DNA of 64,000 nucleotides from Leminorella richardii (GCF_900478135.1 NZ_LS483470.1:3912275-3976274); one strand, 5' to 3'. Shown: positions 53,540 to 63,238, counted from the stretch's first letter. A program made the numbers and translations. Notes: a model not told the origin generated them from the letters alone.

Positions 53540-53571
53540 AAAAGGCCCGTCGGTTAACCGACGGGCCTTTT
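53540..53571. terminator. Bidirectional terminator between OPT and DASS genes
   Basis: Perfect 32-bp palindrome, arms AAAAGGCCCGTCGGTT and AACCGACGGGCCTTTT, giving a T run on both strands. Serves both converging genes. Confidence 0.93.
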
Positions 53572-53591
53572 GCTTTATAGGTGCTGCGCTA

Positions 53592-55046
53592 TCAGCCCTG
53601 TAAGAACGACAGCCACGGTAGCGTTACTGCCAGCCAGACGACCAGGAAGAGGACGCCGAAAATAGCCCCCAGCTTCCACCAGAGGGCACTGGGCAGGTAG
53701 CCGCCGCCGAAGTAAACCGGGCTTGGCCCTGTTCCATAAGGGGTGATAATGCCCATCAGGCCTGCGACCGGCAGCAGTAGCAGAACAAACAGACGCATAT
53801 CAATACCCGGCATGCTGGCCGCAACGGCGAGGATGACCGGCAACAGTGCTGTAGCGTGCGCTGCGGAACTGGCGAACAGGTAGTGCAGGAAGTAGTAAAT
53901 GCAGGTCAACAGCAGCATGGCGACTGTCGGTGAAACGTCCTGCATATGAGAGGACATCACGCCGCCAAACCACACAACGAAGCCGACATTTTTCAGGGCG
54001 TCCGCCATGGACATCAGGGTGGCGTACCACACCAGCGTGCTCCAGGCGGTTGTATTCGCGATAACGTCGCTCCACTTGACGACGTCGAATATCAGTAAGA
54101 CTGCGAGTACCAGTAATCCCACCATGGCCGCGGCGATAAACGCGCCGCCAATAATCCATAGAAGCAGGGCGCAGAATACGGCAACCAGCAGCATCACTTC
54201 GTTACGGCTTATTTTGCCCATCGCCTTTAGCTCTGCCGCTGCCCAGTCAGGGATAGAGTTACCCTGTTTGATTTCAGGTGGACAGAGCCAATAGCTCAGC
54301 AGTGGTACCAGCAGCAGCAGTAAAATACCTGCAGGAGCCGTGACGGAGAACCATTCACCCCAGCTTAGACGTATGCCGGTAATGCTTTCTACCAGGCCAA
54401 TTGAGAGGGTGTTGGTGGCTAATGCAGTCATAAACAGCGTACTGGTGACGCAAGTGGAAGCAATGGCAACCCACATTAAATAGGTGCCGATGCGCTTCAT
54501 GCTCGGATCGTTTGGCTTTGAGTCGTATAGCGGAGGCAGGTTGCTGATGATGGGGAAGATAATGCCGCCGCTGCGAGCCGTGTTTGATGGCGTAAAGGGG
54601 GCCAGCAATACATCGGACAGCATAATGGCATAGCCCAGAGTGAGCGTTCGCTTACCTAGCGCTTTGACGAGCCACAGGGCTATTCGCCGACCTAGTCCGG
54701 TCTTGCTGTAGCCCATGGCGAACATGAAGGCGCCAAAGATCAGCCAGACGGTGGTGTTGGAAAAGCCGGAAATCGCCCATGACAGCGCCTTATCTGGCCA
54801 TTTAAACTTCGGCGCGGCCAGCTGTTCTGGTGAGAAAAGCGCGTACTGAGCCAGCAGGGCAACGGCGACGACGCTGATAAGGCCAATAACTGCACCCGGC
54901 AGCGGTTCGAAAATCAGCCCGATGATACATCCGCAGAAAATGGCGAAGAAGTACCAGGCGTGAGGCTGTAGACCAGTAGGTACAGGGAGTAGGCTAATGA
55001 GCAGTGCTGCAAGGAACGGTATGAGTATTTTTATGTATTTTTTCAT
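53592..55046 (-). CDS. DASS family divalent anion:Na+ or antiport transporter
   Basis: A 484-aa inner-membrane transporter of the CitT/TtdT branch of the DASS family. The two family motifs are visible as APFTPSNTARSGGIIFPI (first SNT) and GIITPYGTGPSPVYFGGGY (second). It would exchange dicarboxylates or tartrate/citrate/succinate. Substrate unknown. The 5' end lies 341 bases from the next gene. Confidence 0.87.
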   Translation of the reverse strand: MKKYIKILIPFLAALLISLLPVPTGLQPHAWYFFAIFCGCIIGLIFEPLPGAVIGLISVVAVALLAQYALFSPEQLAAPKFKWPDKALSWAISGFSNTTVWLIFGAFMFAMGYSKTGLGRRIALWLVKALGKRTLTLGYAIMLSDVLLAPFTPSNTARSGGIIFPIISNLPPLYDSKPNDPSMKRIGTYLMWVAIASTCVTSTLFMTALATNTLSIGLVESITGIRLSWGEWFSVTAPAGILLLLLVPLLSYWLCPPEIKQGNSIPDWAAAELKAMGKISRNEVMLLVAVFCALLLWIIGGAFIAAAMVGLLVLAVLLIFDVVKWSDVIANTTAWSTLVWYATLMSMADALKNVGFVVWFGGVMSSHMQDVSPTVAMLLLTCIYYFLHYLFASSAAHATALLPVILAVAASMPGIDMRLFVLLLLPVAGLMGIITPYGTGPSPVYFGGGYLPSALWWKLGAIFGVLFLVVWLAVTLPWLSFLQG

Positions 55047-55386
55047 AGTCTCTATCCATTACGTGGTTAAAACAAAAAAAGATAGAAGAAATAGCCGGAG
55101 AGATAGCAGGGATACTAGCACTCGGAAAATGATTGATTAAGGCGGCAAACGTGCGGGCGATAAACACGTTTCGTGGTGAATAGGGCTGAAATAGCGGCTA
55201 TGATAAAAAAGTAAAAAGAGTGTTAATAATAGAGGAAAAGAGTGAATTTATATTATATGGCTCTCTATTAATTTATTTTTATCTTTTTTATAGAGTATTT
55301 TAAATACGCTGTTTTTATATGGTGATTGATAAAAACAATAAAACTCGCCGATCGCGAGTTTTATTGTTGCTCTACTGGATAGCGTC
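55047..55386. promoter_or_regulatory. Upstream region of the DASS gene
   Basis: AT-rich 340-base region, no coding sequence. It should contain the promoter of the DASS gene (minus strand); I see no sequence matching a recognised operator. Its right end holds the terminator of the next gene (55334-55368). Confidence 0.4.
55334..55368 (-). terminator. Terminator after the DUF2628 gene
   Basis: Perfect 15-base arms AACAATAAAACTCGC and GCGAGTTTTATTGTT around CGATC. The T-rich end works on either strand. It lies 19 bases after the DUF2628 stop codon. Confidence 0.85.
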
Positions 55387-55794
55387 TTAGACTAACCGCA
55401 TACCTTCAAACGGGTTCCAGCCGTCTAGGCCTTTTACTTCTTTCAGATAGTAGGCGTAGTTAGCCGTTATGCCCCACATCATGGCTAGGCCAAAGTTAAT
55501 GCCCATATCTGCGCCGCGCGGTAGATAGAAACCAGTCGCTACTTCAATAATGCCAAGAACTAAACCAACGCCAATAGCGATAGCTGCCAGCACCAGATTC
55601 TTTTTCCACAGACCCAACACAAAGAAATAGATGAAGCCGAAGAAGAACGCGATGATGTTCATGTTGAAAAGAATGCGGCGGCCAAACGTTTCTGCCTTTA
55701 GTGCGGCTTTAAACTCAGGAGTATTTGGTGCACCGTGCTGATCGAAAAATGCGAAGCGATCCTGCCATTTTTGTGAGTATTTACTTCTGTCCAT
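55387..55794 (-). CDS. DUF2628 family membrane protein (YigF-like)
   Basis: A 135-aa protein with three hydrophobic segments (NMNIIAFFFGFIYFFVLGLW, NLVLAAIAIGVGLVLGIIEV, INFGLAMMWGITANYAYYL). The N-terminus KYSQKWQDRFAFFDQHGAPN and the end YYLKEVKGLDGWNPFEGMRL strongly resemble E. coli YigF. Function unknown. ATG with GAAAGGA upstream. Confidence 0.8.
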   Translation of the reverse strand: MDRSKYSQKWQDRFAFFDQHGAPNTPEFKAALKAETFGRRILFNMNIIAFFFGFIYFFVLGLWKKNLVLAAIAIGVGLVLGIIEVATGFYLPRGADMGINFGLAMMWGITANYAYYLKEVKGLDGWNPFEGMRLV

Positions 55795-56244
55795 GTTGTC
55801 CTTTCCTTAATGACGTCGTTTTTAAATATTGATTATGTTGCGGTGACTACTTTTGGAGGTTGATGATTTTACCTCAGGAGAGTTAAATTACAAGGATGAT
55901 TGACGAAGTGTGTTTTATTTAAATTATTTATGCGACTAGTTAATATATTCAAATAGATCGCTTTAAGTTATGCATATGTATATAGATAAAAGATATTTTT
56001 TATTCTATATAATTCATGTCTTACTAATAACGACTCGGATAGTGTGAGGTTTGTAAGCGAAAGCGTGAATTTTATTGTAAAAATAAATAGAAAATTCTTA
56101 TAGTTATCAGTATGACTGTCTCATTGCGAATGAAGAGTGGCGAGACAGTGCTTTTCATTTAACCCTATGTTTCCATAACGTATCGTTTACTCAGAAATTC
56201 TCTCTTGGGAGAATACGGCGCTAAAGCACCGTGATGCTGTATCG
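55795..56244. promoter_or_regulatory. AT-rich intergenic region with inverted repeat
   Basis: About 450 bases without coding sequence. Holds the presumed promoter of the DUF2628 gene at its left end. ACTGTCTC (56115-56122) and GAGACAGT (56142-56149) form an inverted repeat and ATTCTC/GAGAAT (56197-56214) a second one. They may terminate the lipoprotein gene that ends at 56245. Nothing else recognised. Confidence 0.4.
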
Positions 56245-57603
56245 CTAGCGTTGACAGGCCTCAAGCCGCTCCTTTTCCCACAACCGTTTGCCCTTGGCGT
56301 TAGTAACGATTTCAATGCCGTTGGTATATCTGCCGCATGGCTCACCCTTTTTCTGCACTACACGATGCTGCACGGTGGCTATCAATTTTCCGCTGCTGTT
56401 CATCAGCTGCTGGGCATCCGGTGTACTCTTCTTCGTTAACCACCATACGTCGCCGAAGTTTGGCGTTTGCGCCCAGGTTAGCCACGGCGTTTGAATATCT
56501 TTATATTCAAACGGAAACACGATGCGGTTGTTTTTATCAATAACGCCGTAATCGCCGTTGTGGTCTAGCACGACGGAAAATCCTTGATAGAACGGTGACG
56601 GATAGCGATAGCTGGCCTCGAACAGCGTTTGCCCCTGCTGATTAACGAGCAGCCAGCTTTTCGGTGAATGGGGGCTATTACTCTTTTTCCCTGACATCCA
56701 GAGCACGCCGTCGCTAAAATTGGTGGAATAGTTGTAGTCAGCTAATGGAATAGGATTTTTTTTCAGCGTTTCAAGATCCAGCAGACCACTTTCCCCTCCC
56801 TGAGAGTAGGGAACGATGCGGATACCTTTTTCATTAATTGCCGTATAAATATCGCTGATAAGAACCTGACCGGTAGTGTCAATCAGGTCTGATTTTTCCT
56901 TAAAGGGTTTTCCCGTCCAGCGTAGCCACTTGTTGTCGTACAGCCAAAACAGTCGTATACCGGGTATTAGCGGTGTACGCATTTTTCCGGTTTTATCAAT
57001 GAGAGTGATTTTCCGGTGATCCTGATCGCCGACAAAGGCTTCTGCAAAACCCTGATGAAAATCGCCCACCGAATTATATGTGGGAGGAATAACCCACTGC
57101 AGGTTCATATCCACATAGCCTGATTTATATTTTTGGCGTTCGTCTAGACCGAAGGCGCTGATAAGCTCCTCAGACATTGAACCAATGAGTCTCACCTGGC
57201 TGTTTTTTAAAGAAATCTCTGTTCCATCGTAGCGGTAAAAGTGCTTGTTAAAGTCGATGAGTATACCGTCGCCGAGCTTATGGATATTTGAACCGTCGAT
57301 TTGCCCTAGCGACCTGCCCTGAAGGTCAAGCACGTCAGTTTTTCCATCGCTGCGCTCGCCAATCCAAACGTCGGACTGGTTGTAAAGGGAACGATAAATC
57401 GGGGGAGCAACGGACTCACCGCTTCGATTTATCAACCCACAGGCGTATTGCCCCCAGTTAACGCATATCGGAATGAGTGACTGGGAGTCGATTGCCCTGC
57501 TGTCCTGTTTCTCCGGCAGCGAGCAGGCGGTTAGGCAAAGCAGAGTAAACGAGACGAGGGTACTTTTGTTGATGCGGTAGAGGGACATGCGGTTAAATTC
57601 CAT
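56245..57603 (-). CDS. Lipoprotein with WG-type repeats (paralogue 1)
   Basis: A 452-aa putative lipoprotein: signal peptide and lipobox LLCLTACSLPEK. The body has repeats like GLINRSGESVAPPIYRSL and YGVIDKNNRIVFPFEYKDI, which resemble the WG repeat of beta-propeller-like proteins. Its last 30 residues (KRLWEKERLEACQR) are the same as in the next gene. Function unknown. The ATG at 57603 is the longer start; an ATG at 57588 gives a more usual signal peptide length. Confidence 0.65.
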   Translation of the reverse strand: MEFNRMSLYRINKSTLVSFTLLCLTACSLPEKQDSRAIDSQSLIPICVNWGQYACGLINRSGESVAPPIYRSLYNQSDVWIGERSDGKTDVLDLQGRSLGQIDGSNIHKLGDGILIDFNKHFYRYDGTEISLKNSQVRLIGSMSEELISAFGLDERQKYKSGYVDMNLQWVIPPTYNSVGDFHQGFAEAFVGDQDHRKITLIDKTGKMRTPLIPGIRLFWLYDNKWLRWTGKPFKEKSDLIDTTGQVLISDIYTAINEKGIRIVPYSQGGESGLLDLETLKKNPIPLADYNYSTNFSDGVLWMSGKKSNSPHSPKSWLLVNQQGQTLFEASYRYPSPFYQGFSVVLDHNGDYGVIDKNNRIVFPFEYKDIQTPWLTWAQTPNFGDVWWLTKKSTPDAQQLMNSSGKLIATVQHRVVQKKGEPCGRYTNGIEIVTNAKGKRLWEKERLEACQR

Positions 57604-57773
57604 TTTTCGGACCAGAGAGAAAAGCGTTAGGAAAGCCTGATGGCAATGCGATTTTCCAATCGGAGTTTGAATAGATACTACCCAGTAAAGTCTTGGGCGT
57701 AAACTCTTCGATTAGAGGCTGAACAATATTAGCAATTGCTCTGAACGGGTTTGGTCGTCCCAATTTTTGATAG

Positions 57774-57796
57774 AGGGCGGTGTTGAACACCGCCCT
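57774..57796. terminator. Hairpin between the paralogous lipoprotein genes
   Basis: Eleven-base arms AGGGCGGTGTT and AACACCGCCCT with one base between. On the plus strand TTTT follows; on the minus strand, where the upstream paralogue ends, the T run is weak. Confidence 0.6.
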
Positions 57797-57817
57797 TTTA
57801 CTATAAGGTGGCAGATC

Positions 57818-59113
57818 TTAACGCTGGCAGGCTTCAAGGCGCTCCTTTTCCCACAGGGGCTCACCCTTGGAGTTAGTTATAATATCGATACCGTTACTAT
57901 ATCCGCTACAGGGTTGTCCTTTTTTCTGAATGACATTCTTTTGTATTTTTGCAATCAGCTGGCGATCGCTATTCATTAGCCGTAGTGTTTTTGATTCTGC
58001 TTCTTCAGTGAACCACCATACGTCGCTGAAATTTTCTTCTTCCCTTTTTGTTAGCCAAGGCGTTTTAATTTCTTTGTATTTAAAAGGAAAAATAGCGTTA
58101 TTTTTTTGATTGATTATTCCAACTTTGCCGTCGTGATTTTCAACGATGGCAAAACCGTGATGAAACTTTGACGGGCGACGATAGTCGCCTTCAAACAAGA
58201 TTTGCCCCTGTGTATTCACTAAAAGCCATGTTTTTGCTGAATAGCGATTGTTGCCTTGACGCCCCGATATCCAGACGACACCGTCGCTGAATCCGCCAGC
58301 GTTGAGGCAGTTATCTGATTGAATGAGGGTTTCTTGTAATGTATCCAGATTTAACACGCCACATTTATTCCCCTGAGAGAAAGGCGTAATGCCAATTTCG
58401 TGATCTTTTGAAGGCATAGATATGTCTTGTATTAGTACATTACCACTGGTGTCAATAAGATCGTAAATGGAGAAGTAGCCAGTATCTTTAGTCCACATAA
58501 GCCACTTATTGTCAAAGACCCAAAACATGCGATGACCTGATATTAACGGAGTCGTCATTTTTCCTGTTTCATCAATGAGGGCTATTTTTCTTGTTGCTAT
58601 GTCGCGGTGCTGCCAATCGCCTGTGTGAGCTTCAGCAAAGCCATTATGAAATTCATCGATATAGCTTAATGCTCCGGAAGCCTTGGATATATGTGTTTTT
58701 TGCAGGCGCTTTGCTGGACTATTTAGAATATCGTAGAGTTGAGGACTATCAGCTGGAATACTGGAACCGTCATAACGGTAGTATTTTTCCTCGAAATTTA
58801 CTAATACGCGTAATATGCCATTTTTAACTTTATCAGCATCTCCAGAGGCGATATTTCCCAAAAGGCGACCGTTAAGATCAAAAATATCGCTTCCTCCCGT
58901 TAGACGCTCACCAATCCAGATATCTGATTGGTTGAAGAGGTTTCTATAATCAGGTGCAGTAACCGGTGTGCCTCTGCGGTCTAATAGCCCACAACGCTTT
59001 TTATCCCAGCTTACACAAACGGGAATGAGCGATTGAGAGTCTATTTGCCTTTGAGGCGAAGAAGAGCAGGCAGCCAGAATAAACACGATGCATATAGAAA
59101 CAATGCGCAACAT
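57818..59113 (-). CDS. Lipoprotein with WG-type repeats (paralogue 2)
   Basis: A 431-aa putative lipoprotein with lipobox FILAACSSSP. It aligns with the previous gene over its length: DSQSLIPVC, APDYRNLFNQSDIWIGER, GFAEAHTGD, KIALIDETGKMTTPLI, VWISGRQGNN and the C-terminal PLWEKERLEACQR. Repeats such as KVGIINQKNNAIFPFKYKEI suggest WG propeller blades. Tandem duplication with moderate divergence. Function unknown; probably exposed at the cell surface or periplasm. Confidence 0.65.
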   Translation of the reverse strand: MLRIVSICIVFILAACSSSPQRQIDSQSLIPVCVSWDKKRCGLLDRRGTPVTAPDYRNLFNQSDIWIGERLTGGSDIFDLNGRLLGNIASGDADKVKNGILRVLVNFEEKYYRYDGSSIPADSPQLYDILNSPAKRLQKTHISKASGALSYIDEFHNGFAEAHTGDWQHRDIATRKIALIDETGKMTTPLISGHRMFWVFDNKWLMWTKDTGYFSIYDLIDTSGNVLIQDISMPSKDHEIGITPFSQGNKCGVLNLDTLQETLIQSDNCLNAGGFSDGVVWISGRQGNNRYSAKTWLLVNTQGQILFEGDYRRPSKFHHGFAIVENHDGKVGIINQKNNAIFPFKYKEIKTPWLTKREEENFSDVWWFTEEAESKTLRLMNSDRQLIAKIQKNVIQKKGQPCSGYSNGIDIITNSKGEPLWEKERLEACQR

Positions 59114-59267
59114 GGTGAAAAATCCTTATATCATCATTACGTTTATTAGTGGTGAAACGTTTTTTATTGTATAGAACTATTTATTTTCTAAAGTTTTTTG
59201 GTGCCTTTTTACCTAGAAGAAATCCCGTGTTCCTGTTGAGTAAAAAAGGATAAATAGCGAGTAGTGC

Positions 59268-60632
59268 CTATTTCCCAATACAAAAACTAGAAAAAATCCT
59301 CCCCAAAAGATCGTCAGACGTAAACTCCCCAGTAATCTCACTTAAGCTTTGCTGTGCCTGCCTTAGCTCTTCCGCCAGCAGTTCACCGGCGCGAGCGCTT
59401 ACTAACTGTTCCATTCCCCGATCGAGATGCTCTGCTGCGGTTTCCAGTGCCTGCAGGTGGCGGCGGCGGGCGAGGAAGCCACCCTCGGTGCTGCTGGTAA
59501 AGCCCATACTGGCCTTCAGGTGGTCGCGAAGCGCCTGTACGCCCTCGCCGGTGCGAGCCGACAGGCGTATAAGTGAGTGGCTGCTCACTGTCGTTAGCCC
59601 CAGCTGCTCTCCGGTGAGATCGGCCTTGTTTCTCACTACGGTAATGGGAACGCTTGGATTCAGGCGGGCAGTAAACTCGGGCCAGATATCCTCCGGCGCG
59701 GTGGCGTCAGTAGTGGTGCCGTCCACCATAAACAGTACGCGGTCAGCCCGATCGATTTCCTGCCAGGCGCGCTCAATGCCGATGCGTTCAACTTCATCAT
59801 TGGCTTCCCGCAGCCCCGCTGTGTCGATAATGTGCAGCGGCATGCCGTCGATATGGATATGCTCGCGCAGCACGTCGCGAGTAGTGCCCGCGATGTCAGT
59901 GACAATAGCCGCTTCACGACCAGCCAGCGCGTTGAGCAGGCTCGACTTACCGGCGTTGGGGCGACCCGCGATCACCACTTTCATGCCTTCACGCAGCAGG
60001 CTGCCCTGTCGGGCTTCGGCCCGAACGCCGTTAAGCTCGGCAATGACCTGATTAAGCTGAGCCTCGATTTTCCCGTCGGATAAAAAGTCGATCTCTTCGT
60101 CAGGAAAGTCGATGGCGGCTTCAACATAGATGCGTAAGTGAGTAAGCGCTTCCACAAGCTGGTGAACCCGATTGGAAAACGCACCCTGTAAAGAGTTGAC
60201 CGCCGAGCGCGCAGCCTGCTCAGAGCTGGCGTCAATCAGGTCGGCGATGGCTTCTGCCTGCGCGAGATCCAGCTTGTCGTTAAGAAAAGCGCGTTCAGAA
60301 AATTCACCGGGGTTGGCGATGCGCAGGCCGGAAATGGCCAAAATACGCTTGAGCAGTAAATCCAGAATAACCGGGCCGCCGTGGCCCTGAAGCTCCAGCA
60401 CGTCTTCACCGGTAAACGAATTGGGGCCGGGGAAGTACAGCGCGATACCCTGATCGAGCACTTGGCCTTCTGCGTCGCGAAACGGCAGATAGTCGGCATA
60501 GCGAGCCTTAGGAAGCTTGCCCAGCACTTCCTGTGCAACAGCGGCCGCCTGTGGGCCTGACACGCGCAGAATGCCTACGCCGCCGCGTCCCGGCGGGGTG
60601 GCTTGGGCAACGATGGTATCGGTACTGTTCAT
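59268..60632 (-). CDS. mnmE: tRNA modification GTPase MnmE (TrmE)
   Basis: GTPase that with MnmG makes the 5-carboxymethylaminomethyl group on wobble uridine of tRNAs. 454 aa as in E. coli. N-terminal folate domain (DTIVAQATPPGRGGVGILRV), helical domain, G domain (GRPNAGKSSLLNALAGR, DIAGTTRD, DTAGLR, NKADL) and the conserved C-terminal Cys tail FCIGK are all present. It follows yidC as in the canonical dnaA region. Confidence 0.97.
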   Translation of the reverse strand: MNSTDTIVAQATPPGRGGVGILRVSGPQAAAVAQEVLGKLPKARYADYLPFRDAEGQVLDQGIALYFPGPNSFTGEDVLELQGHGGPVILDLLLKRILAISGLRIANPGEFSERAFLNDKLDLAQAEAIADLIDASSEQAARSAVNSLQGAFSNRVHQLVEALTHLRIYVEAAIDFPDEEIDFLSDGKIEAQLNQVIAELNGVRAEARQGSLLREGMKVVIAGRPNAGKSSLLNALAGREAAIVTDIAGTTRDVLREHIHIDGMPLHIIDTAGLREANDEVERIGIERAWQEIDRADRVLFMVDGTTTDATAPEDIWPEFTARLNPSVPITVVRNKADLTGEQLGLTTVSSHSLIRLSARTGEGVQALRDHLKASMGFTSSTEGGFLARRRHLQALETAAEHLDRGMEQLVSARAGELLAEELRQAQQSLSEITGEFTSDDLLGRIFSSFCIGK

Positions 60633-60698
60633 GCTGAGCTCTCTGTTTACTCGTTTAGTGAGTGAATGTTTACACTGTTTTTAGCTGGGGAGATATAA

Positions 60699-60725
60699 AA
60701 AAGGCGGTCACTGTGACCGCCTTTT
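60699..60725. terminator. Bidirectional terminator between yidC and mnmE
   Basis: Perfect 12-base arms AAAAGGCGGTCA and TGACCGCCTTTT with a CTG loop. It ends the rpmH-yidC transcript. Confidence 0.9.
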
Positions 60726-60753
60726 CCTCTTTAGTGACTGCGATGCGCGAGAA

Positions 60754-62388
60754 TTAAGCTTTCTTCTCTTTCTTGGTGCGCTGATGCAGACCCTTCTTCT
60801 CCAGACCGCGATAAATCAGCTTCTGCTGGATAATGGTTACCAGGTTACTGACGATATAGTACAGCACCAGACCTGATGGGAACCACAGGAAGAAGACCGT
60901 GAAGATAACCGGCATATAGGTCATGATCTTTTGCTGCATCGGATCGGTGACCGGTGTCGGTGACATCTTCTGGATCATGAACATTGTGCCGCCCATAAGC
61001 AGAGGCAGAATGTAGTACGGGTCCTGTGCGGACAGGTCGTGGATCCACAGTGCGAACGGCGCATGACGCAGCTCAATAGAGCCCATCAGCATGTAGTACA
61101 GCGCGAGGAAGATAGGCATCTGGATGATGAGAGGGAAGCAGCCGCCCAGCGGGTTAACTTTCTCTTCTTTATACAGCGCCATCATTTCTTGGCTCATGCG
61201 CTGCTTGTCGTCACCGATGCGCTCACGCATAGCCTGCAGTTTAGGCTGCAGCAGCTTCATCTTCGCCATCGAGGTGTACTGCGCCTTCGTCAGCGGGTAC
61301 ATGATACCGCGCACGATAAAGGTAATGACGATGATAGAGAAGCCCCAGTTGCCGACGAAGCTCTGGATGAACTTCAGCAGTTTAAACAGCGGCTGGGAAA
61401 GGAACCACAGCCAGCCGTAGTCTACAGTCAGATCCAAGTGCTCAGCGACTTCCGCCATTTGTGCCTGAAGCTCAGGGCCGACCCACAGCTTGGCGCTGAG
61501 GTGTTCAGTTGCGCCAGAAGCAACGATAACCGGTGCGTTTCTAAAGCCGATAGAGGACAGACCGTCTTTACCTTTGGTGGTGAAGAAGGTGTTGTCACCC
61601 GCTTTGTTCGGGATCCATGCTGTGGCGAAGTACTGCTGAAGCATCGCGATCCAGCCGCCTTTCGTTTCCAGCTTCAGATCCTGATCTGCCATGTCGTCAA
61701 AGCCGTACTTTTTATACTTGGTGTCGCTAGACGAGTAGGCGCCGCCGCGATAGGTGTGCAGCGCAAAGTTGCTGCTGCCGTTATCGCGTTCTTTTGGCAG
61801 TTGGGCCGTTTGCTTAAGCTGGCCGAAGAGAACCACTTCAAGAGGCTGCTGGGCTTCGTTGTTGACGGTATAGTCAACGTCGACCGCATAGTTGCCGCGC
61901 TTGAAGATAAAGGTTTTTGTGTACTTCACGCCGCGGCTGTCGGTGTAGGTCATAGGAACGCTTAGCGTATCCTGACCGTCAGCCAGTTCGAAGACGTCTT
62001 GCTCTGTGGTGAACAGAGGACGAGTACCGTTAGCCGGATTGTCCGGACCGTCGCGACCGACCAGGCCGCTTAGAGCCAGATAAGAGAAGTCCGGTGCGCT
62101 TTCCAGCAGTCTGAATGGCTTGTTTGAACCCAGGGTATCTGGATAGGCCAGCAGATCGGCTTCCTGAATGTCGCCACCGCGGGTGTTGATGACGAGAGAC
62201 AGAACGTCAGTTTTTACGGTGATATGGCTGCCTTCACCTGCTGCCAGCTCAGACTGGTTGGAGCCGGTCGTTTGCTGGGCCACGGGTGGAGCCGGCGGCT
62301 TTGGCGCATTATCCGTTTCCCACGTCTGCCAGATCATGAAGGTAACAAACAGCAGAGCGATAAGAAGTAGATTACGTTGAGAATCCAT
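60754..62388 (-). CDS. yidC: Membrane protein insertase YidC
   Basis: Inner-membrane insertase and folding factor working with or without Sec, 544 aa (E. coli 548). An N-terminal membrane segment (MDSQRNLLLIALLFVTFMIW), a large periplasmic beta-domain, and the C-terminal five-segment core (NWGFSIIVITFIVRGIMYPL, GCFPLIIQMPIFLALYYML) are clear. Follows yidD after 12 bases. Confidence 0.97.
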   Translation of the reverse strand: MDSQRNLLLIALLFVTFMIWQTWETDNAPKPPAPPVAQQTTGSNQSELAAGEGSHITVKTDVLSLVINTRGGDIQEADLLAYPDTLGSNKPFRLLESAPDFSYLALSGLVGRDGPDNPANGTRPLFTTEQDVFELADGQDTLSVPMTYTDSRGVKYTKTFIFKRGNYAVDVDYTVNNEAQQPLEVVLFGQLKQTAQLPKERDNGSSNFALHTYRGGAYSSSDTKYKKYGFDDMADQDLKLETKGGWIAMLQQYFATAWIPNKAGDNTFFTTKGKDGLSSIGFRNAPVIVASGATEHLSAKLWVGPELQAQMAEVAEHLDLTVDYGWLWFLSQPLFKLLKFIQSFVGNWGFSIIVITFIVRGIMYPLTKAQYTSMAKMKLLQPKLQAMRERIGDDKQRMSQEMMALYKEEKVNPLGGCFPLIIQMPIFLALYYMLMGSIELRHAPFALWIHDLSAQDPYYILPLLMGGTMFMIQKMSPTPVTDPMQQKIMTYMPVIFTVFFLWFPSGLVLYYIVSNLVTIIQQKLIYRGLEKKGLHQRTKKEKKA

Positions 62389-62400
62389 TGGTCATGTTCT

Positions 62401-62652
62401 CTATTTATGGTCAGTATTGTTAGGCGGAACCGGATCGTCGCCACCTTCGTGTAAAGGATGGCATTTTAATACGCGTTTGATTGTCAACCAACTCCCTTTC
62501 AGCATGCCAAACCTGCGCAATGCCTCAATTCCGTACTGAGAGCAGGTCGGCCTGAACCGACAGTGCGGTCCCAGTAACGGGCTAATGAAAAGCTGATAAC
62601 CTCGTATCAACATAATCAGCAGCCGGGCACCGGCCGACGATGACGACGCCAT
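62401..62652 (-). CDS. yidD: Membrane protein insertion efficiency factor YidD
   Basis: An 83-aa protein with the family core LLIMLIRGYQLFISPLLGPH, CRFRPTCSQYGIEALRRFG and LKCHPLHEGGDDPVP. It promotes YidC-dependent insertion. It overlaps rnpA by 37 bases, as in E. coli. Confidence 0.95.
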   Translation of the reverse strand: MASSSSAGARLLIMLIRGYQLFISPLLGPHCRFRPTCSQYGIEALRRFGMLKGSWLTIKRVLKCHPLHEGGDDPVPPNNTDHK

Positions 62653-62981
62653 AGCTTGTCCAGAGTTTCAGCCAGTGCACGGTTATCCAAATCGCCAACC
62701 CCTTTTTTGGCTATGACGACAAAGTCCATCGCCGGCAGGTCATGCTGACGCAAACGAAAACTCTCGCGGGTAAGGCGCTTGATTCGATTACGTTCATGAG
62801 CTCGCTTGACGTGTTTTTTGGCGACGGTTAGACCAAGACGTGGATGTCCCAACGTATTGAGTCGGCCAAGGATAGTGATTTGGGGGGAACCAGCGCGCTG
62901 TGGCTGTTGAAAAACAAACGAAAAATTACCGGGAGTTAACAAACGTAACTCCCTGGGAAATGCTAGCTTAAGCTTAACCAC
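62616..62981 (-). CDS. rnpA: Ribonuclease P protein component RnpA
   Basis: The 121-aa protein part of RNase P, which with the RNA subunit matures tRNA 5' ends. FPRELRLLTPGNFSFVFQQP and the RNR signature AHERNRIKRLTRESFRLRQH are present. Starts with GTG at 62981, as in E. coli. Lies 17 bases downstream of rpmH. Confidence 0.95.
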   Translation of the reverse strand: MVKLKLAFPRELRLLTPGNFSFVFQQPQRAGSPQITILGRLNTLGHPRLGLTVAKKHVKRAHERNRIKRLTRESFRLRQHDLPAMDFVVIAKKGVGDLDNRALAETLDKLWRRHRRPVPGC

Positions 62982-62998
62982 ACAGATGGTTAACTCGA

Positions 62999-63139
62999 TT
63001 AACCGGCAACAGTTAAGCGAGAGCGGCCTTTAGCGCGGCGACGGGCTAAAACCTGACGGCCGTTCTTGGTGGCCATACGAGCGCGGAAACCGTGTGCACG
63101 GTTACGCTTTAATACGGACGGTTGAAAAGTGCGTTTCAT
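62999..63139 (-). CDS. rpmH: Ribosomal protein L34
   Basis: A 46-aa basic protein of the large subunit, reading MKRTFQPSVLKRNRAHGFRA at the start and ending RLTVAG; E. coli L34 is also 46 aa and nearly identical apart from the last residues. It is the first gene of the rpmH-rnpA-yidD-yidC unit. AGAGATCGCC precedes the ATG. Confidence 0.97.
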   Translation of the reverse strand: MKRTFQPSVLKRNRAHGFRARMATKNGRQVLARRRAKGRSRLTVAG

Positions 63140-63238
63140 GGCGATCTCTACCTAAATCTTAATTATCACTGAACAATGCGTTTGGCTGCTCGACCTGAAA
63201 ACGACCGATGCCTCATTCACAACGTATAAAGAGGCGGG

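Noticed and set aside
57593..57790. Possible 65-aa gene between the two lipoprotein paralogues
   Set aside because: It starts inside a hairpin, has no ribosome binding site and no recognisable features, and overlaps paralogue 1.
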